Of a DNA stretch of 64,000 nt, positions 7,367-17,313 are shown in pieces. Source of the DNA: Ktedonobacter robiniae. Lineage in GTDB: Bacteria; Chloroflexota; Ktedonobacteria; Ktedonobacterales; Ktedonobacteraceae. Under the pieces are notes generated by a model. The model made no database searches, had not been told where the DNA came from, and saw nothing but the letters and a program-made list of their open reading frames with translations. The position numbers and the translations under genes are program-made. Positions within the stretch are counted from its first letter, which is position 1; the number at the start of each line of letters is the position of its first letter. The stretch lies in assembly GCF_016587375.1 (NCBI RefSeq), contig NZ_BNJG01000005.1, positions 186,001 to 250,000 on the forward strand, given 5' to 3'.

Positions 7367-8179
7367 ATGCAAAAAATTCAACAGAGATTTTTCCTTTTGA
7401 GGAAAAAAGTAAACCTGCTTGCGCTTGTTTGCGTACTCTGCTTTGGCTTCTTCGAAGCCATTTCTATTCCAACAGCGTCTGCTCATGCTGCCAACACAAT
7501 GTCGGACCCTTCGGTAATAATTGTTGTGGATAATACAGCAAACAGGGGGTGCACTAAGCGTAGAGAACAGGGAATAGGAACAGCACATGAAAGTGTATCA
7601 ACACAAATATGCTCTCCAGGAACTATACTTGACACACGAATTGTTAAGAAAACAACAGCTATCGCGCAACACGATGCATATGTATTACTTCCTCATAAAA
7701 ATGCATCAACTGCGATACTTAAGCAAACATTTGCAGATGTGCAGAAGCTGAGGAATAGCAAAAAGGCATCGCTACAATCTAGCATGGCGCAGTCATCGTG
7801 TTTTACTGGACAAGAAACGCTCTATGCTACAGGGAATCCAGGAGGGAACGGATACTGTGCTTATGTCGATATAACTTACTACGCCAATGGTTGTAGTGGG
7901 ATTTTTATTGACAGAGTATCAGAACAAGGTGTTAACATGCCAAATGATACGTATTACGCAGATGTGGGCTTTTACGCGAATGACTGGTTTGGTTGGGGTG
8001 GTCCTTTTGGTTGTCCGAGCGTCTACGACGCTGCACCGATTACCCTTAACATTAACCACTCAGAACCGTATGGTGATTACTATGTTGCGTGGTGGTTAAA
8101 TCTGACTGTTGTAAATGATTACTGTAATGATCGATGGGCATCTTTCCTTGAGTCGCAATCAAGCTTCCTGCTAAACTAG
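7367..8179 (+). CDS. predicted secreted protein of unknown function
   Basis: A 270-residue product with a classical signal peptide: basic start, hydrophobic core (LLALVCVLCFGFF) and an ASAHA-type cleavage region near residues 36-41. The mature part is rich in Asn, Tyr, Ser and Cys (six or more cysteines), including a repeated C-x-aromatic pattern (CAYVDITYYANGC), suggesting a disulfide-stabilised extracellular domain. AAAGG precedes the ATG. The gene is noticeably more AT-rich than its neighbours, a sign of separate origin. A MITE whose end carries an outward TTGACA ends 64 bases upstream. No family recognised. Confidence 0.65.
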   Translation: MQKIQQRFFLLRKKVNLLALVCVLCFGFFEAISIPTASAHAANTMSDPSVIIVVDNTANRGCTKRREQGIGTAHESVSTQICSPGTILDTRIVKKTTAIAQHDAYVLLPHKNASTAILKQTFADVQKLRNSKKASLQSSMAQSSCFTGQETLYATGNPGGNGYCAYVDITYYANGCSGIFIDRVSEQGVNMPNDTYYADVGFYANDWFGWGGPFGCPSVYDAAPITLNINHSEPYGDYYVAWWLNLTVVNDYCNDRWASFLESQSSFLLN

Positions 8180-8474
8180 CCGAGTTTTTAGAAGGAAGTA
8201 CGATGGCTCTCCGAACCAGAAAAGTGAATGAAAATCGGCTATTTTGAGCGATAGACGTATCAGTAGGCGATTTTTGGAGGAAAAGGCTTGTGATTTGCTG
8301 GTTTTAATAAGTAATCAAACGTCTAATCCAACGAATTACAAGCCTGTAAATTGCTTAATTCCATGGCAGCAAATAGGTTCATTCTCACTTTCCGTGAAAA
8401 GGGATGAGTGATAGAATAAGATCCAGCAAAAGTTTTGTTCCGCTTGTTCCCCACGAAGAAAGATACTCACATTC

Positions 8475-10262
8475 TGGAGTGGACCCTTCAAGCCGGGTCT
8501 GACGCATTTTTGATGATCATGATGAATCCACTGAATGGTGAAGAACACGCTGGCGCAGGAGGTCAAAATTCGCCCTGCCTGCCATACATCTGCCGCTTGA
8601 GGTACTTCAAGCGATGGACATGCCCCTCCACAACACCATTGTTCCAAGAAAAAATGAGTCCAGCTTGCACTGCTTCCTGATCCTGGCGCAATTTGACGAC
8701 AAACGAGCGTAGTTCAGGAATACCACTGTGAACCGCTGCATGTAACCAGAGATCGAGTTCTTCTCCCCGGCGCTCTCGTACCATCTGGAGAAACAGTTGA
8801 AACAGCGATGCGCTTCGCTCCAACTCTGGGTGGAGTTTTTTTGCCTGGGTCAAGGCTTGCACTTCCTCTTGACTCAATTCCTTGTCATGTCGCCAGAGTA
8901 GGCCAACGAGGCGACGTGGCGTCAGTTCAGTCGTCTGGGAGATGGAAGGGAGAGCAACACCCTGTTGTTCCAATTGGCGTAAGCCCAACACATAGCGCAC
9001 CACCGTCATTCGGGTGCCGGTGAACCCTTGCGCCACAATTTCTCGCCACAGTCCCAATTCATTACGATACCCTTCTTGATAGCGAGCTCTCAGGTAGGGT
9101 TCATAAGGAGTGAGAATGCCAGGCTTGGGCGAGCGAGAGGGCTTTTCAGGAAAGCTTTCTGCTTTGGAGTAACGAAGAACCGATTCTCGATGCATGTGTC
9201 ATCGCCGTGCAATTTCGCGATGACTCACGCCTTGCTTCACGAAGCGCTGTACGGCCTCGTAGCGTTCAACGAGTTTGTCTCTCGCCTGTTTCTTCCGATG
9301 TTCCCGATCTGGTCGGGCATAGCGGACGAAGAGAGGGATCGCATTCTCGTTGGTGACAGGAAGATGAATGTGTTTGAGGAGGTGACGGTGGCGATGAAAA
9401 CTGCGCTCCAGCACTTCTGCCAGATGACGCACGACATGGAAGCGATCTGCGACTTGAACTGCTTGAGGAGCACCTTGACGAGATCCCAAAGCATATTCGC
9501 CGCCGCGATCTCGGCTGATAACCAGAATTTCAGGGTGATTTGCCAGCCATTTGGCAAGGGTCGCAGCAGTGCGATCAGGCAGAACATCGATTGGGCGGTG
9601 TGTTTCCAGATTCAACAGAAGCGTTCCATAGCGCTTGCCTCGGCGATAACTCCAATTATCTACTCCCAGGATACGCACCAATTGATCTGCGGTGTTGGCC
9701 TCCTTGCGTATGAGGCGTACACGCGTATCATGACTGACCTGCATGGAAAGGTCTTCCGCCAAGTGGGCTCCTGCTCGACCTCCCAGTGCAAAGGAGAGGG
9801 CCGTCAAAACACGTGTTGCTCTCACGGTTCGCCGAGCGTAGGCAACAGCACAGGTGGGAAGACGCTCACAAAAGATATTGCGGCTGCAATCTGGATTTTG
9901 GCAGCGAAAACGACGAGCTTCGACAATCCAACGGACAGATTGACCACAACAAGGAAGATCTGCCCATTGCCTCTTGTAGCGAGAGTGAACCCGTCTTGAA
10001 GGCAGGTGACAAAGAGGACAGAGAGCCTCCATTGCTCTTGTTGTGGCTATGGCCGTGATCTCATGGGTGATATGGTCAATGGTAATATTCGTGAGCTCAA
10101 GTTGAGTTGCATCAGGTAAGAGATTGAAGGGTGCCATCGGAAACGCTCTTTTCTCTTCAGGTCACAGTCAATGTTCACCTCCAAATGTAGATTACAGTGT
10201 TCCCAATGGCTCTTTGAGTGTCATCAAAAATGCGTCTGACCCGGTCATTTGGGTTCACTCCA
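8475..10262 (-). mobile_element. ISL3-family insertion sequence
   Basis: About 1.79 kb bounded by imperfect inverted repeats. The left end reads TGGAGTGGACCC, the right end reads (minus strand) TGGAGTGAACCC, and inside both is CCGGGTC(T/A)GACGCATTTTTGATGA. The single transposase frame lies between them. No matching 8-bp target duplication is visible at these borders. The element is probably immobile because its transposase has a nonsense codon. Confidence 0.7.
8563..10137 (-). pseudogene. ISL3-family transposase with one in-frame TGA
   Basis: A full-length ISL3 transposase of about 524 codons. The N-terminal zinc finger is CPLC...CCGQ...CQNPDCSR (residues 40-90). The catalytic core includes LGVDNWSYRRG and VISRDRGGEYA for the two Asp residues, QVADRFHVVRHLAEVLE, and NNGVVEGHVHRLKYLKRQMYG for the Glu. 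Reading is broken only by TGA at 9201-9199, with both halves in the same frame. Comparison of context (REIARR-stop) suggests a CGA-to-TGA change, so decay is recent or, less likely, an assembly error. Confidence 0.85.
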
Positions 10263-10533
10263 AAGTATTTCCTTTTCTTTTGTTCAAGTGCAAAAGCAAA
10301 AGCTCTTGCGGATCGTCAGTATGAAGCAAGTATAGGAGAGAGGGAAGCAAAGAGTCAGTGACGTGTTCCACGCACAAAGAGTGACCTTTTTCCTCTCCAC
10401 GAACCCGCCAAAGAATATTAGGAGTGAGAACGACTCCGAATGGCACTTTGTGAGAACCCTGACGAATATGGTATGATGAGGATGGGAGAAAAACAAAAAA
10501 CCTCTCCTGGAACATTCACATGGCCTCCTCGCC

Positions 10534-13260
10534 GTGTCACTTGTGAGAGATTGCTCGTTAGAGGAGACCATTTCGGGATTAAGAGAGATACTTCTCCTCG
10601 TGGAAAACCATCAGAACAAAACTACGGAACAGCTCTTTCCCCTGCCTTCTCCCTCTGGGAAGCTGGATGGAGCTTCGCTACCCGGCTTACCGCTTCCCTT
10701 GACCCGCCTTCTCGGCAGGGCACAGGAGGTAGAGGAGGGTGAGCGCCTGCTGCATAACACGCAGGTTCGTCTGCTCACGGTCACAGGGACCGGCGGCGTC
10801 GGGAAAACCCGTGTGGCGCTCGCCATCGCGGCTCAGGTACAGCACGACTTTTCTGATGGCGTTTACCTGTTCAACCTGGCACCTGTTCAAGACGCTTCCT
10901 TTGTCCTCCCTACTTTGCTTGAGGCTTTTTCCTTCCAGCAGAAGAGTGCCCATCCTCCTTTGGAGGAGTTGATCATCTCTCTCCGCACGAGGCACCTGTT
11001 GCTGGTACTGGATAACTTCGAGCAGGTTATCGGCGCCTCCCCACTCCTGGTCGAATTGCTGACCTCGTGCCCCGCGCTCAAGGTCGTTGTAACAAGCCGT
11101 GAGCGGTTGCATGTGCGGGGAGAACACGAGCTGGAACTTCAGCCGCTTGCGCTCCCTGGTCCACAGATGCCCGTTGGCCCTGAAGCTCTGGCGCAGTATG
11201 GGGCCATTGCGCTGTTCGTCGAGCGTGCACAGGCAACGCTCCCTTCCTTTCAAATGACTGCCGAGAATGCGCCGCTTGTGATAGCCATCTGTCAGCGCCT
11301 GGACGGGTTGCCTCTGGCTCTTGAATTGGCCGCTGCGCGCCTGGGCGTCCTCTCGCTTCATGCCCTGCACCAGCGCCTGACCCGTCGCCTGACCCTTTTG
11401 ACAAATGGCCCACGCGATCTTCCCGCGCGACAGCAGACCCTTCGTGCGACGCTACAATGGAGCTATGACTTGCTCACCCCTCTTGAACAGCGCACCTATC
11501 GACGGCTCTCGGCCTTTGTCGGCGGATGTACACTGCCGATACTCGCGGCGATCTCCGCCTGGCCTGAGAGCGAAACGGCTACACTTGAGGACACCGCTAC
11601 TTCCTTATTAGGCAAGCATCTGCTGGTGAGACGAGAGCAGGAGCACGATGAGCCGCGCTTTGTCATGTTGGAGACGGTGCGCGAATTCGGCTGGGAACAG
11701 CTGGTTGTTTGTCAGGAAGCAGAGATGGTCAGAGCCGCTCAAGCCCGCTATTTTGTCCAGCTTGCCGAGGCAGCAGCCTCCTCGTCTGGGAGTGAACAGG
11801 AGAACTGGTTTGAGCGTCTGGAATGGGAGCGCGAGAATCTGCGCATGACGCTGCAATGGCTGGTAGAGCACGCAGAGCAAGAGCACAACGCGGAAATGGC
11901 GCTGCGCCTGGCTGGCGCTATCGCCCGGTTCTGGACGGTACGCTGGTATCGCTGGTCTAGCAGTCAGGAACGCGACTGGGTCGAACGCACCCTTGGGCTC
12001 TCGGTCGAGGTTTCCCCGAAGATAAAAGCCAGGGCGCTGCAAGCAGCCGCATGGCTTGCCCTTGTCCAGGATGACGGTGAGCAAGCGGAGCGCTTCTATC
12101 AGGAAAGCTTGCGTTGTTTTGGCGAGGCCGAGGATGCTCGGGGAAGCGCGATGGCCTCCTATTGGCTCGGCTATCTGGCCTGGGTCGTCCACCAGGATGG
12201 GAAGCAAGCTCAATCCTTGTTGGCACAGTGCTCTCGGCTCACCAAAGATGATCCCACGGTGCTGGCCCTTGCCCGGATAACCGCCGGGAATATTGCTCTT
12301 GATCAGGGGGAGTTCACGGAGGCACAAACGTGCCTGGAGCAGAGCGTCGCCCTCTGTCGCATGACGAAGCAGAAAAAGAATCTGGCGCGTGCGCTCCGGA
12401 GCATGGGGCGGCTCCGTTTTGCGCAGGGCGAGACGAGAGATGCTCACTCACTTTTTGAAGAAAGCCTGGCACTGTGTAGGGAGACAAAGGAAGCCTTCCA
12501 CCAGGCGCGTGCCCTTGATTTGCTCGGTCAGCTTGAGCTGGAGCAGGGAAACGCAGAACTGGCACAGCCCTGGCTTGAGGAAGCACGTCGCTCCTATCAT
12601 GCTCTGGGCACACAACGCCATCTCGCCTGGGCCTCTCTGCGTCTGGCAGAGGCGGCGAGGCAGCAGGAGAAGTACGAAGTGGCGCACGCTTGCTATCGTA
12701 AGAGCCTGGAACTATTCGAGCGCCTGAATGAGACCGAAGGCATTGCCTCCGTTCTGCGTTCATGGGGCCAGCTCGCGGCACGGCAACACAAGCTCCAATG
12801 GGCCGTGCGCCTGTGGGGAGCGAGCCAGGTATGGAGCCAGAGGAAAACTTTACCGCATTTCTCGCTTCCCGTTGATCACCTGCAACCGACAGGCGCGAAC
12901 AATGAGCCTGTTGTGGCAGCTGTGCGCCAGCAGCTCGGCCCGCAGACCTTCACTGCTGCCTGGGAAGAGGGTCAGGGGATGTCTCCCGCACGCTTCCTCG
13001 CTTCGCAGGCCTTGCACGAACCTGTTGCTTCTCAATCACCAACGCCACTGCGTAGAGAAGTTGGGCCATCTCATCTGACAGAGCGCGAGATCGAGGTCCT
13101 GCGCCTGGTCGCGCGGGGACACACAGATGCGCAGATCGCAGAGGTGCTGGTCATCAGCCCCCGCACGGTTCACGCCCATCTGCGCTCCATCTACAGCAAG
13201 CTGGGTCTCTCTTCACGTTTCGCCGCTATACGCTACGCACTTGATGCCCACTTGCTCTAA
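10534..13260 (+). CDS. LuxR-type ATPase transcriptional regulator
   Basis: A roughly 900-residue STAND-type regulator. Order: short N-terminal segment; P-loop NTPase with Walker A GTGGVGKT near 84-91, Walker B LLLVLDNFE, and the NB-ARC-like GLPLALELAAARL; TPR-like helical repeats (about 400-750); and a C-terminal LuxR helix-turn-helix (LTEREIEVLRLVARGHTDAQ, then SPRTVHAHLRSIYSKLGL). Such proteins couple ligand or partner sensing by the TPRs to ATP-driven DNA binding. The start is uncertain: the frame opens with GTG at 10534 without a clear ribosome site, and GTG codons at 10543 and 10600 are alternatives. Target genes unknown. Confidence 0.88.
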   Translation: MSLVRDCSLEETISGLREILLLVENHQNKTTEQLFPLPSPSGKLDGASLPGLPLPLTRLLGRAQEVEEGERLLHNTQVRLLTVTGTGGVGKTRVALAIAAQVQHDFSDGVYLFNLAPVQDASFVLPTLLEAFSFQQKSAHPPLEELIISLRTRHLLLVLDNFEQVIGASPLLVELLTSCPALKVVVTSRERLHVRGEHELELQPLALPGPQMPVGPEALAQYGAIALFVERAQATLPSFQMTAENAPLVIAICQRLDGLPLALELAAARLGVLSLHALHQRLTRRLTLLTNGPRDLPARQQTLRATLQWSYDLLTPLEQRTYRRLSAFVGGCTLPILAAISAWPESETATLEDTATSLLGKHLLVRREQEHDEPRFVMLETVREFGWEQLVVCQEAEMVRAAQARYFVQLAEAAASSSGSEQENWFERLEWERENLRMTLQWLVEHAEQEHNAEMALRLAGAIARFWTVRWYRWSSSQERDWVERTLGLSVEVSPKIKARALQAAAWLALVQDDGEQAERFYQESLRCFGEAEDARGSAMASYWLGYLAWVVHQDGKQAQSLLAQCSRLTKDDPTVLALARITAGNIALDQGEFTEAQTCLEQSVALCRMTKQKKNLARALRSMGRLRFAQGETRDAHSLFEESLALCRETKEAFHQARALDLLGQLELEQGNAELAQPWLEEARRSYHALGTQRHLAWASLRLAEAARQQEKYEVAHACYRKSLELFERLNETEGIASVLRSWGQLAARQHKLQWAVRLWGASQVWSQRKTLPHFSLPVDHLQPTGANNEPVVAAVRQQLGPQTFTAAWEEGQGMSPARFLASQALHEPVASQSPTPLRREVGPSHLTEREIEVLRLVARGHTDAQIAEVLVISPRTVHAHLRSIYSKLGLSSRFAAIRYALDAHLL

Positions 13261-13811
13261 ATTCCTCCATCGATCGCCAGTTTCAGCACGCTTCCCGCTG
13301 GCAACTACCCCCCATTACCTAGGCAATGCTCTTTCGGCATCGCGGGTGAAAGATAGACGCGATTGCCGATGCTTCAAACTCCCCTTTCCACATATACTCC
13401 AAGCAACAGAGTTGGAAAGCGATCCAGGCAGGACCTGGCAAGAGGAGGGCAGCCTCCTGCCGGATCCCCGCTTACGCATCAGCGCTCTTTCAAATGGATA
13501 AGGAGTATGAACAAATGATATTGGACAAAACGGGTCCCGACAGAAAAACCCGCCTAAAATCCTGCTGAGATGGAATAGAACGTTTTCCCCTTGTTTCAGT
13601 AAGTGTCCTATGGACGCCGCTCCGAATTGACCAGAAGCGACGTCTTGAGAAAAAAACGATTCTGGCGCGGGGAGTGGATTTGGGAATAGAGAGGCTTGAG
13701 AGAAGCAGTTCCAGTATGTTGCTTCATCCTCTTTCCGAGGATCCCTCCAAGGTCCTGCGTCAGCACCAGTGGCGATGTCCCCTGGAAAAAAGAAGAAAAG
13801 AGAGTGAAAAG
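13261..13811. other. intergenic region, no gene supported
   Basis: Holds short local stems (for example GGCAG-cctc-CTGCC near 13450) and an AAGGAG-ATG pair at about 13500-13508 that opens only tiny frames (3 and 17 codons). The upstream extension of the hydrolase frame to 13674 has no ribosome site and is not taken as coding. Confidence 0.4.
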
Positions 13812-14720
13812 ATGAGCCTTTCAATAACCAAGCATCCCATTCTGATCCGAGCAGGTCAGAGTGACCTCTCGGGAGTGTATGCGAAACCTTCGAGCGCTCC
13901 TCGCGCTCTGATTGTGGCCTTGCATGGGGGCGCCCTCTCAGCCGCTATCTTTGATAACACCATCCCTGGCGAAGCAGGCTTCCTCGATACGGCGGCCGCT
14001 CTTGGGTACGCGGTGCTGGCGCTGGATCGACCGGGCTATGGGGCCAGCCAACAGATCGCCGAAGATCTCAGCACCTTTGATGGCCAGATCGCCCTCCTGC
14101 GGCTCGCGCTGACCGCGGCCTGGGAGCAGTATGGAGCCGACTCGGCCGGAATCGTTCTGCTTGGCCAATCCTTCGGGGGACTCATCGTCCTTGGGTTGGC
14201 TGCCAGCCAGCCTGATGTGCCTTTACTTGGCGTGAGCACTCATGGGACGGCATTACGCTGGTTGCCAGGTGCCCTCCAACGCTTTCAAAGCTTGCTGGCT
14301 AATGCCCCATTTGTCGAGCTTCCTTTCGACGAGAACGCCAGGTCCCTTGGACCTGCCAACAGTTGGGTTCATGAGGCCCGAGAACGCTTGAAGCAGAGTC
14401 GAGCTCCTTTGCCGATGGCGGAGTTGCGTGAGGTGCTTCGCTTTCCCCAACGTCTTCGTCAGATCAGTGCTAAGGTGCGCGTTCCCGTCCAGATGACCCT
14501 TGGAGAGTATGACACCACCTGGGAGTCCTCTGCATCTGCGCTGGACGAACTGAGCCAGCTCTTCCCACAAGCCCCATTTGTGGATGTGCGTCGCCAACGC
14601 TTCGTTGTTCATCAACTCAGTGCCCACTTAGCGGCGCGTGCGTTTTACCTGCGTGAACTCGCTTTTGTCGAAGAGTGCCGGGTTCACAACAGCATGATTG
14701 CCCCTGAGCCCTTGCCATAA
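13812..14720 (+). CDS. alpha/beta hydrolase
   Basis: A 302-residue alpha/beta hydrolase. Signature elements: LIVALHGG oxyanion strand, DRPGYGAS after strand 4, nucleophile elbow LLGQSFGGLI, acid candidate in TLGEYDTTWE and a late His in RFVVHQLS. The start at 13812 is preferred because homology begins there (MSLSITKHPI) and a purine-rich AAGAGAGTG precedes it. It stands alone on this strand, 550 bases after the LuxR-ATPase, which could regulate it, although no direct evidence is visible. Substrate unknown. Confidence 0.78.
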   Translation: MSLSITKHPILIRAGQSDLSGVYAKPSSAPRALIVALHGGALSAAIFDNTIPGEAGFLDTAAALGYAVLALDRPGYGASQQIAEDLSTFDGQIALLRLALTAAWEQYGADSAGIVLLGQSFGGLIVLGLAASQPDVPLLGVSTHGTALRWLPGALQRFQSLLANAPFVELPFDENARSLGPANSWVHEARERLKQSRAPLPMAELREVLRFPQRLRQISAKVRVPVQMTLGEYDTTWESSASALDELSQLFPQAPFVDVRRQRFVVHQLSAHLAARAFYLRELAFVEECRVHNSMIAPEPLP

Positions 14721-14782
14721 CCTTGCTTTCGCGTTCGATACCGAAGCCGTGACTGTGTGAACACAGGTGAAAAGCCTGAGTA

Positions 14783-15106
14783 TCATTGCCGTCTGTTGGC
14801 ATACTCGGCTTTGAGATCAACGATCAATTGACGCATAGTGACTGGAAGAGAGCGGTGATGGTCTTCTCGTTGGGCTTTGGTTGGGCGGAAGAGGCTGATG
14901 ATACCATGGGTGTCAAAGGCATCAGCAGCGCGGCCCAGACTCCGTTCCGCCAGACCTGTCTCCTGTGCTCGTTCTGCTGGAGGAATGCCGAAAAGCACAA
15001 CAGGCCGAATCCCTTCATACAAACGCTGCTCTGGAGTCCGACACCATTGTTGAAGCAGATGATAGTTATCGGTCCGCTCCCTGCGTTCTCGCTTGGCTTT
15101 CGGCAT
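14783..15106 (-). pseudogene. HTH-type transposase N-terminal fragment
   Basis: About 100 codons starting MPKAKRERRERTDNYHLLQQ and ending LIVDLKAEYANRRQ. The helical pattern and closing LKAEY fit the N-terminal helix-turn-helix part of an integrase-type (rve) transposase. The catalytic domain is missing beyond 14783. A related, also broken, N terminus (PKRKRVQREHTEDWQTIQQY) occurs at 63668. Family name not assigned. Confidence 0.5.
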
Positions 15107-15433
15107 CTCTGCAACTCCCGCGCTTGATCGGCAAAGGAGACGAGACTGGGCGTTTCCTTTGCCAGCTCGATGATCTTCTCCTTATGCTACGAAAGAAGCG
15201 TGATTGACGCAAGAATCTGCTTGAAATATAGGATGATTCTCCCACTTATCCATTGGCTTGAGAGGCGCATCGGTCAACGTCACTGCCAGAATTTGTAAAC
15301 TCTCCGTGGCGAGGTTTCACCACCGATTCCCGTGATTGACGTCCCCCGTTTCACCTGAAAATCGGTCGAAGTTTGCTCAATTTACCAGCCCTCTCCTATC
15401 GTACCGTCTCTCCATTGCTCTGGATGAGTTCGA
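15107..15433. other. intergenic region, nothing recognised
   Basis: No coding signature on either strand between the transposase fragment and the palindromic terminator-like stem. Confidence 0.4.
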
Positions 15434-15484
15434 CGCAAAAAACTTGCCGCACCCCACTCAATCGGGTGCGGCAAGTTTTTTGCG
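15434..15484. terminator. 21-bp-arm perfect hairpin, bidirectional terminator
   Basis: Arms 15434-15454 and 15464-15484 are perfect complements around a 9-base loop. The geometry is A-tract, GC-rich stem, T-tract in both directions. It lies about 120 bases beyond the stop of the minus-strand acetyltransferase. The left arm (GCAAAAAACTTGCCGCACCC) resembles the two unpaired repeats at 17108 and 17267. Confidence 0.75.
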
Positions 15485-15606
15485 CTGGGTCTACCACCTC
15501 CTCGAACGCCGGTCGGTGATGAAAGTACGAACAAAATAGCTCGCCTGTAAAGCACAAGATTTTATGAGCAGAATCTGATGATTTACAGGCTATCTCTTCT
15601 ATCAGC

Positions 15607-16509
15607 CTACGAGCGAGCAGGACCCCCTTCGATTACTTGGTAGTAATCACATGTTCTGATTGTACGGAAGCCGCAAGATTCGTAGAGTCCGAGGGCATTA
15701 GCATTCTTTGTCTCTACATCAAGAGCGATGTTAGGCCAGTGTTCTTCAAGCAGCAGATCAACGATTGCCAGGAGCATTTGCCGACCGTAACCCCGCCCAC
15801 GATAGGGAGGGAGTACGCCGAAGGTCACGATATCGATCTGCTCACCAATGCTGACAGTTCTGAGTGACCCAATTGGCAGCCCATCAAGCAGGCCGATGTA
15901 AAAACGTTGGTTGTCTGCTGAAATAGCCTCCGTGATCCAGTTTTCCATTGCCTCTTCAGATGCCTCAAATGCCTGTGAAACGAGATGGGTGAGGATTGGA
16001 ACTTCGGTCGCTTCTGCGCGTCGGAACTGTACCTGTTGTCCTTGTGACCATTGGGGACGCTTGATGTTAGCTGGATCAAGCACCATGCGATGTTCCGAAA
16101 AACGATATTCTCCCCTGTTTGCGGAGGCAAACGCTTTGCCGGAGGGTAAGGCACCATCACAAACCAGCAGTAGGCCGCTAGCACCTCTCCGTCGCCAGAC
16201 AGCTTTCGCTGCCTCAAATAGCGTCGTTCCTACACCTTTACGCCTGTGATCTGGATGTACCATCCCGTAGATCTCGATCTCTGAGTCAGGTCGGAGGTGT
16301 TGGAGGTAGGTGAAGCCGGTGAGGGTGTCACCCTGATAATGGAGTAACTGTGCTGGTTTGTTTCCTGATGGTGCAAGCATCTCTTCCAGGGAAACGAGAC
16401 AGTCCACCCCTTCATACAGGCGATAATCCTCGATCAGCCTGGCTATGTTCGCTCGATCACTTGCTGTAACCTCTGTTTTAATTTCGCCTGTTACGCTACG
16501 TTGATTCAT
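15607..16509 (-). CDS. double-GNAT acetyltransferase
   Basis: A 300-residue protein with two tandem GNAT folds. The first has the acetyl-CoA loop HPDHRRKGVGTTLFEAA near residues 85-100 and ends with a mycothiol-synthase-like linker. The second has LPPYRGRGYGRQMLLAI and a closing ALGLYESCGF. Two-domain GNATs usually acetylate small amines or use one domain structurally. The start at 16509 is supported by AAGGAAG ahead of the ATG and by homology; the further upstream Met codons are in the leader hairpin region. Substrate unknown. Confidence 0.82.
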   Translation of the reverse strand: MNQRSVTGEIKTEVTASDRANIARLIEDYRLYEGVDCLVSLEEMLAPSGNKPAQLLHYQGDTLTGFTYLQHLRPDSEIEIYGMVHPDHRRKGVGTTLFEAAKAVWRRRGASGLLLVCDGALPSGKAFASANRGEYRFSEHRMVLDPANIKRPQWSQGQQVQFRRAEATEVPILTHLVSQAFEASEEAMENWITEAISADNQRFYIGLLDGLPIGSLRTVSIGEQIDIVTFGVLPPYRGRGYGRQMLLAIVDLLLEEHWPNIALDVETKNANALGLYESCGFRTIRTCDYYQVIEGGPARS

Positions 16510-16540
16510 TTTTTCTTCCTTCATGTTTTTAGCGAATAAA

Positions 16541-16587
16541 GACATAGCACACCGAAGCACATAGCTTTGCCTTTGCTGTGCTATGTC
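16541..16587 (-). promoter_or_regulatory. leader hairpin with alternative pairing
   Basis: In the acetyltransferase leader, GACATAGCAC (16541-16550) pairs perfectly with GTGCTATGTC (16578-16587). An internal CACATAGC segment can instead pair with one outer arm. Mutually exclusive stems 30-80 bases before the start codon resemble an attenuator, though no U-run follows. Confidence 0.35.
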
Positions 16588-17107
16588 GCGATTGATTGTC
16601 GGGAGTATCGAGAAGTGTGTACCAGCGTCGTTCATGCATGTGCACGAACGACATATATCACTCAGGGGTATCTCTGCTGAAGCGATTCTGCATTGAGCGT
16701 GGTGTGGCACAAGGGAGGATAGGTATCCATTCCTTATGATAACAAGAAGCGGTAAGATGCCTTAAGAGAGCTGTACCGAGCTGTTAGCAGAAGCGGCACA
16801 CAACATGAAAATAGGGGGTGTGTTTCATTTTCTGTTGCTCCTTTTTGTTTGAAGAAACGATGTTTCAACAGATTGAATATAACATAGAGTATACCCGAAA
16901 GCAAGAGTGATCCCATGGCCCTCAAGGCCGTTGCAACGTCCCATCTGTCACCTGCGGCGGTGTGCAAAAGAAGAAAAAGAGGTTTTTGCGGAGACACCCC
17001 GCCCCCGGCAAATGGCTGCGTCCTTTGCAATCCCGCTTTGCTCTTTTTCTTTCCGATCGTCATCTCGCCGATAGCTCTATTGTAGTACGAAGCTTTTCCT
17101 GGTCTCT
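16588..17107. other. intergenic region, nothing recognised
   Basis: No supported gene. A minus-strand frame spanning 16734-17168 has no ribosome site or family signature and is not accepted. Confidence 0.35.
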
Positions 17108-17136
17108 GCCTCGCGCAAAAAACACTTGTCGCACCC
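17108..17136 (+). repeat. 29-bp direct repeat, copy 1
   Basis: GCCTCGCGCAAAAAACAC followed by TTGTCGCACCC. It differs from the copy at 17267-17295 at only two of 29 positions, and its core matches one arm of the 15434-15484 hairpin. It may be a half-terminator or a protein-binding site upstream of the CHAT operon. Confidence 0.6.
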
Positions 17137-17266
17137 CTTTTCTTCTCCAGCACGGCGCAAACCATCAATCGTCACGACCAGATTCTTCGGGAGTCCGCCA
17201 CACTTTTTTGCGTCGAGCCTGTTTAGGGCACAATCTGCTACTTATGCGGCTTGTTGCCAAGCCTCA

Positions 17267-17295
17267 GCCTCGCGCAAAAAACACATGTTGCACCC
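17267..17295 (+). repeat. 29-bp direct repeat, copy 2
   Basis: Second copy, 159 bases after the first, in the same orientation. It ends 18 bases before the ATG codons of a small zinc-ribbon-like frame and about 170 bases before the CHAT gene, so a regulatory role for that operon is possible. Confidence 0.6.
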
Positions 17296-17313
17296 GGTCT
17301 CGAGAATCGTGAT

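Noticed and set aside
13674..13811. N-terminal extension of the hydrolase at 13812-14720
   Set aside because: The extra 46 codons show no hydrolase homology and no ribosome site at 13674; the ATG at 13812 begins the conserved protein.
16734..17168. 144-codon minus-strand frame between the acetyltransferase and CHAT operon
   Set aside because: No ribosome site, no recognisable domain, low-complexity composition.
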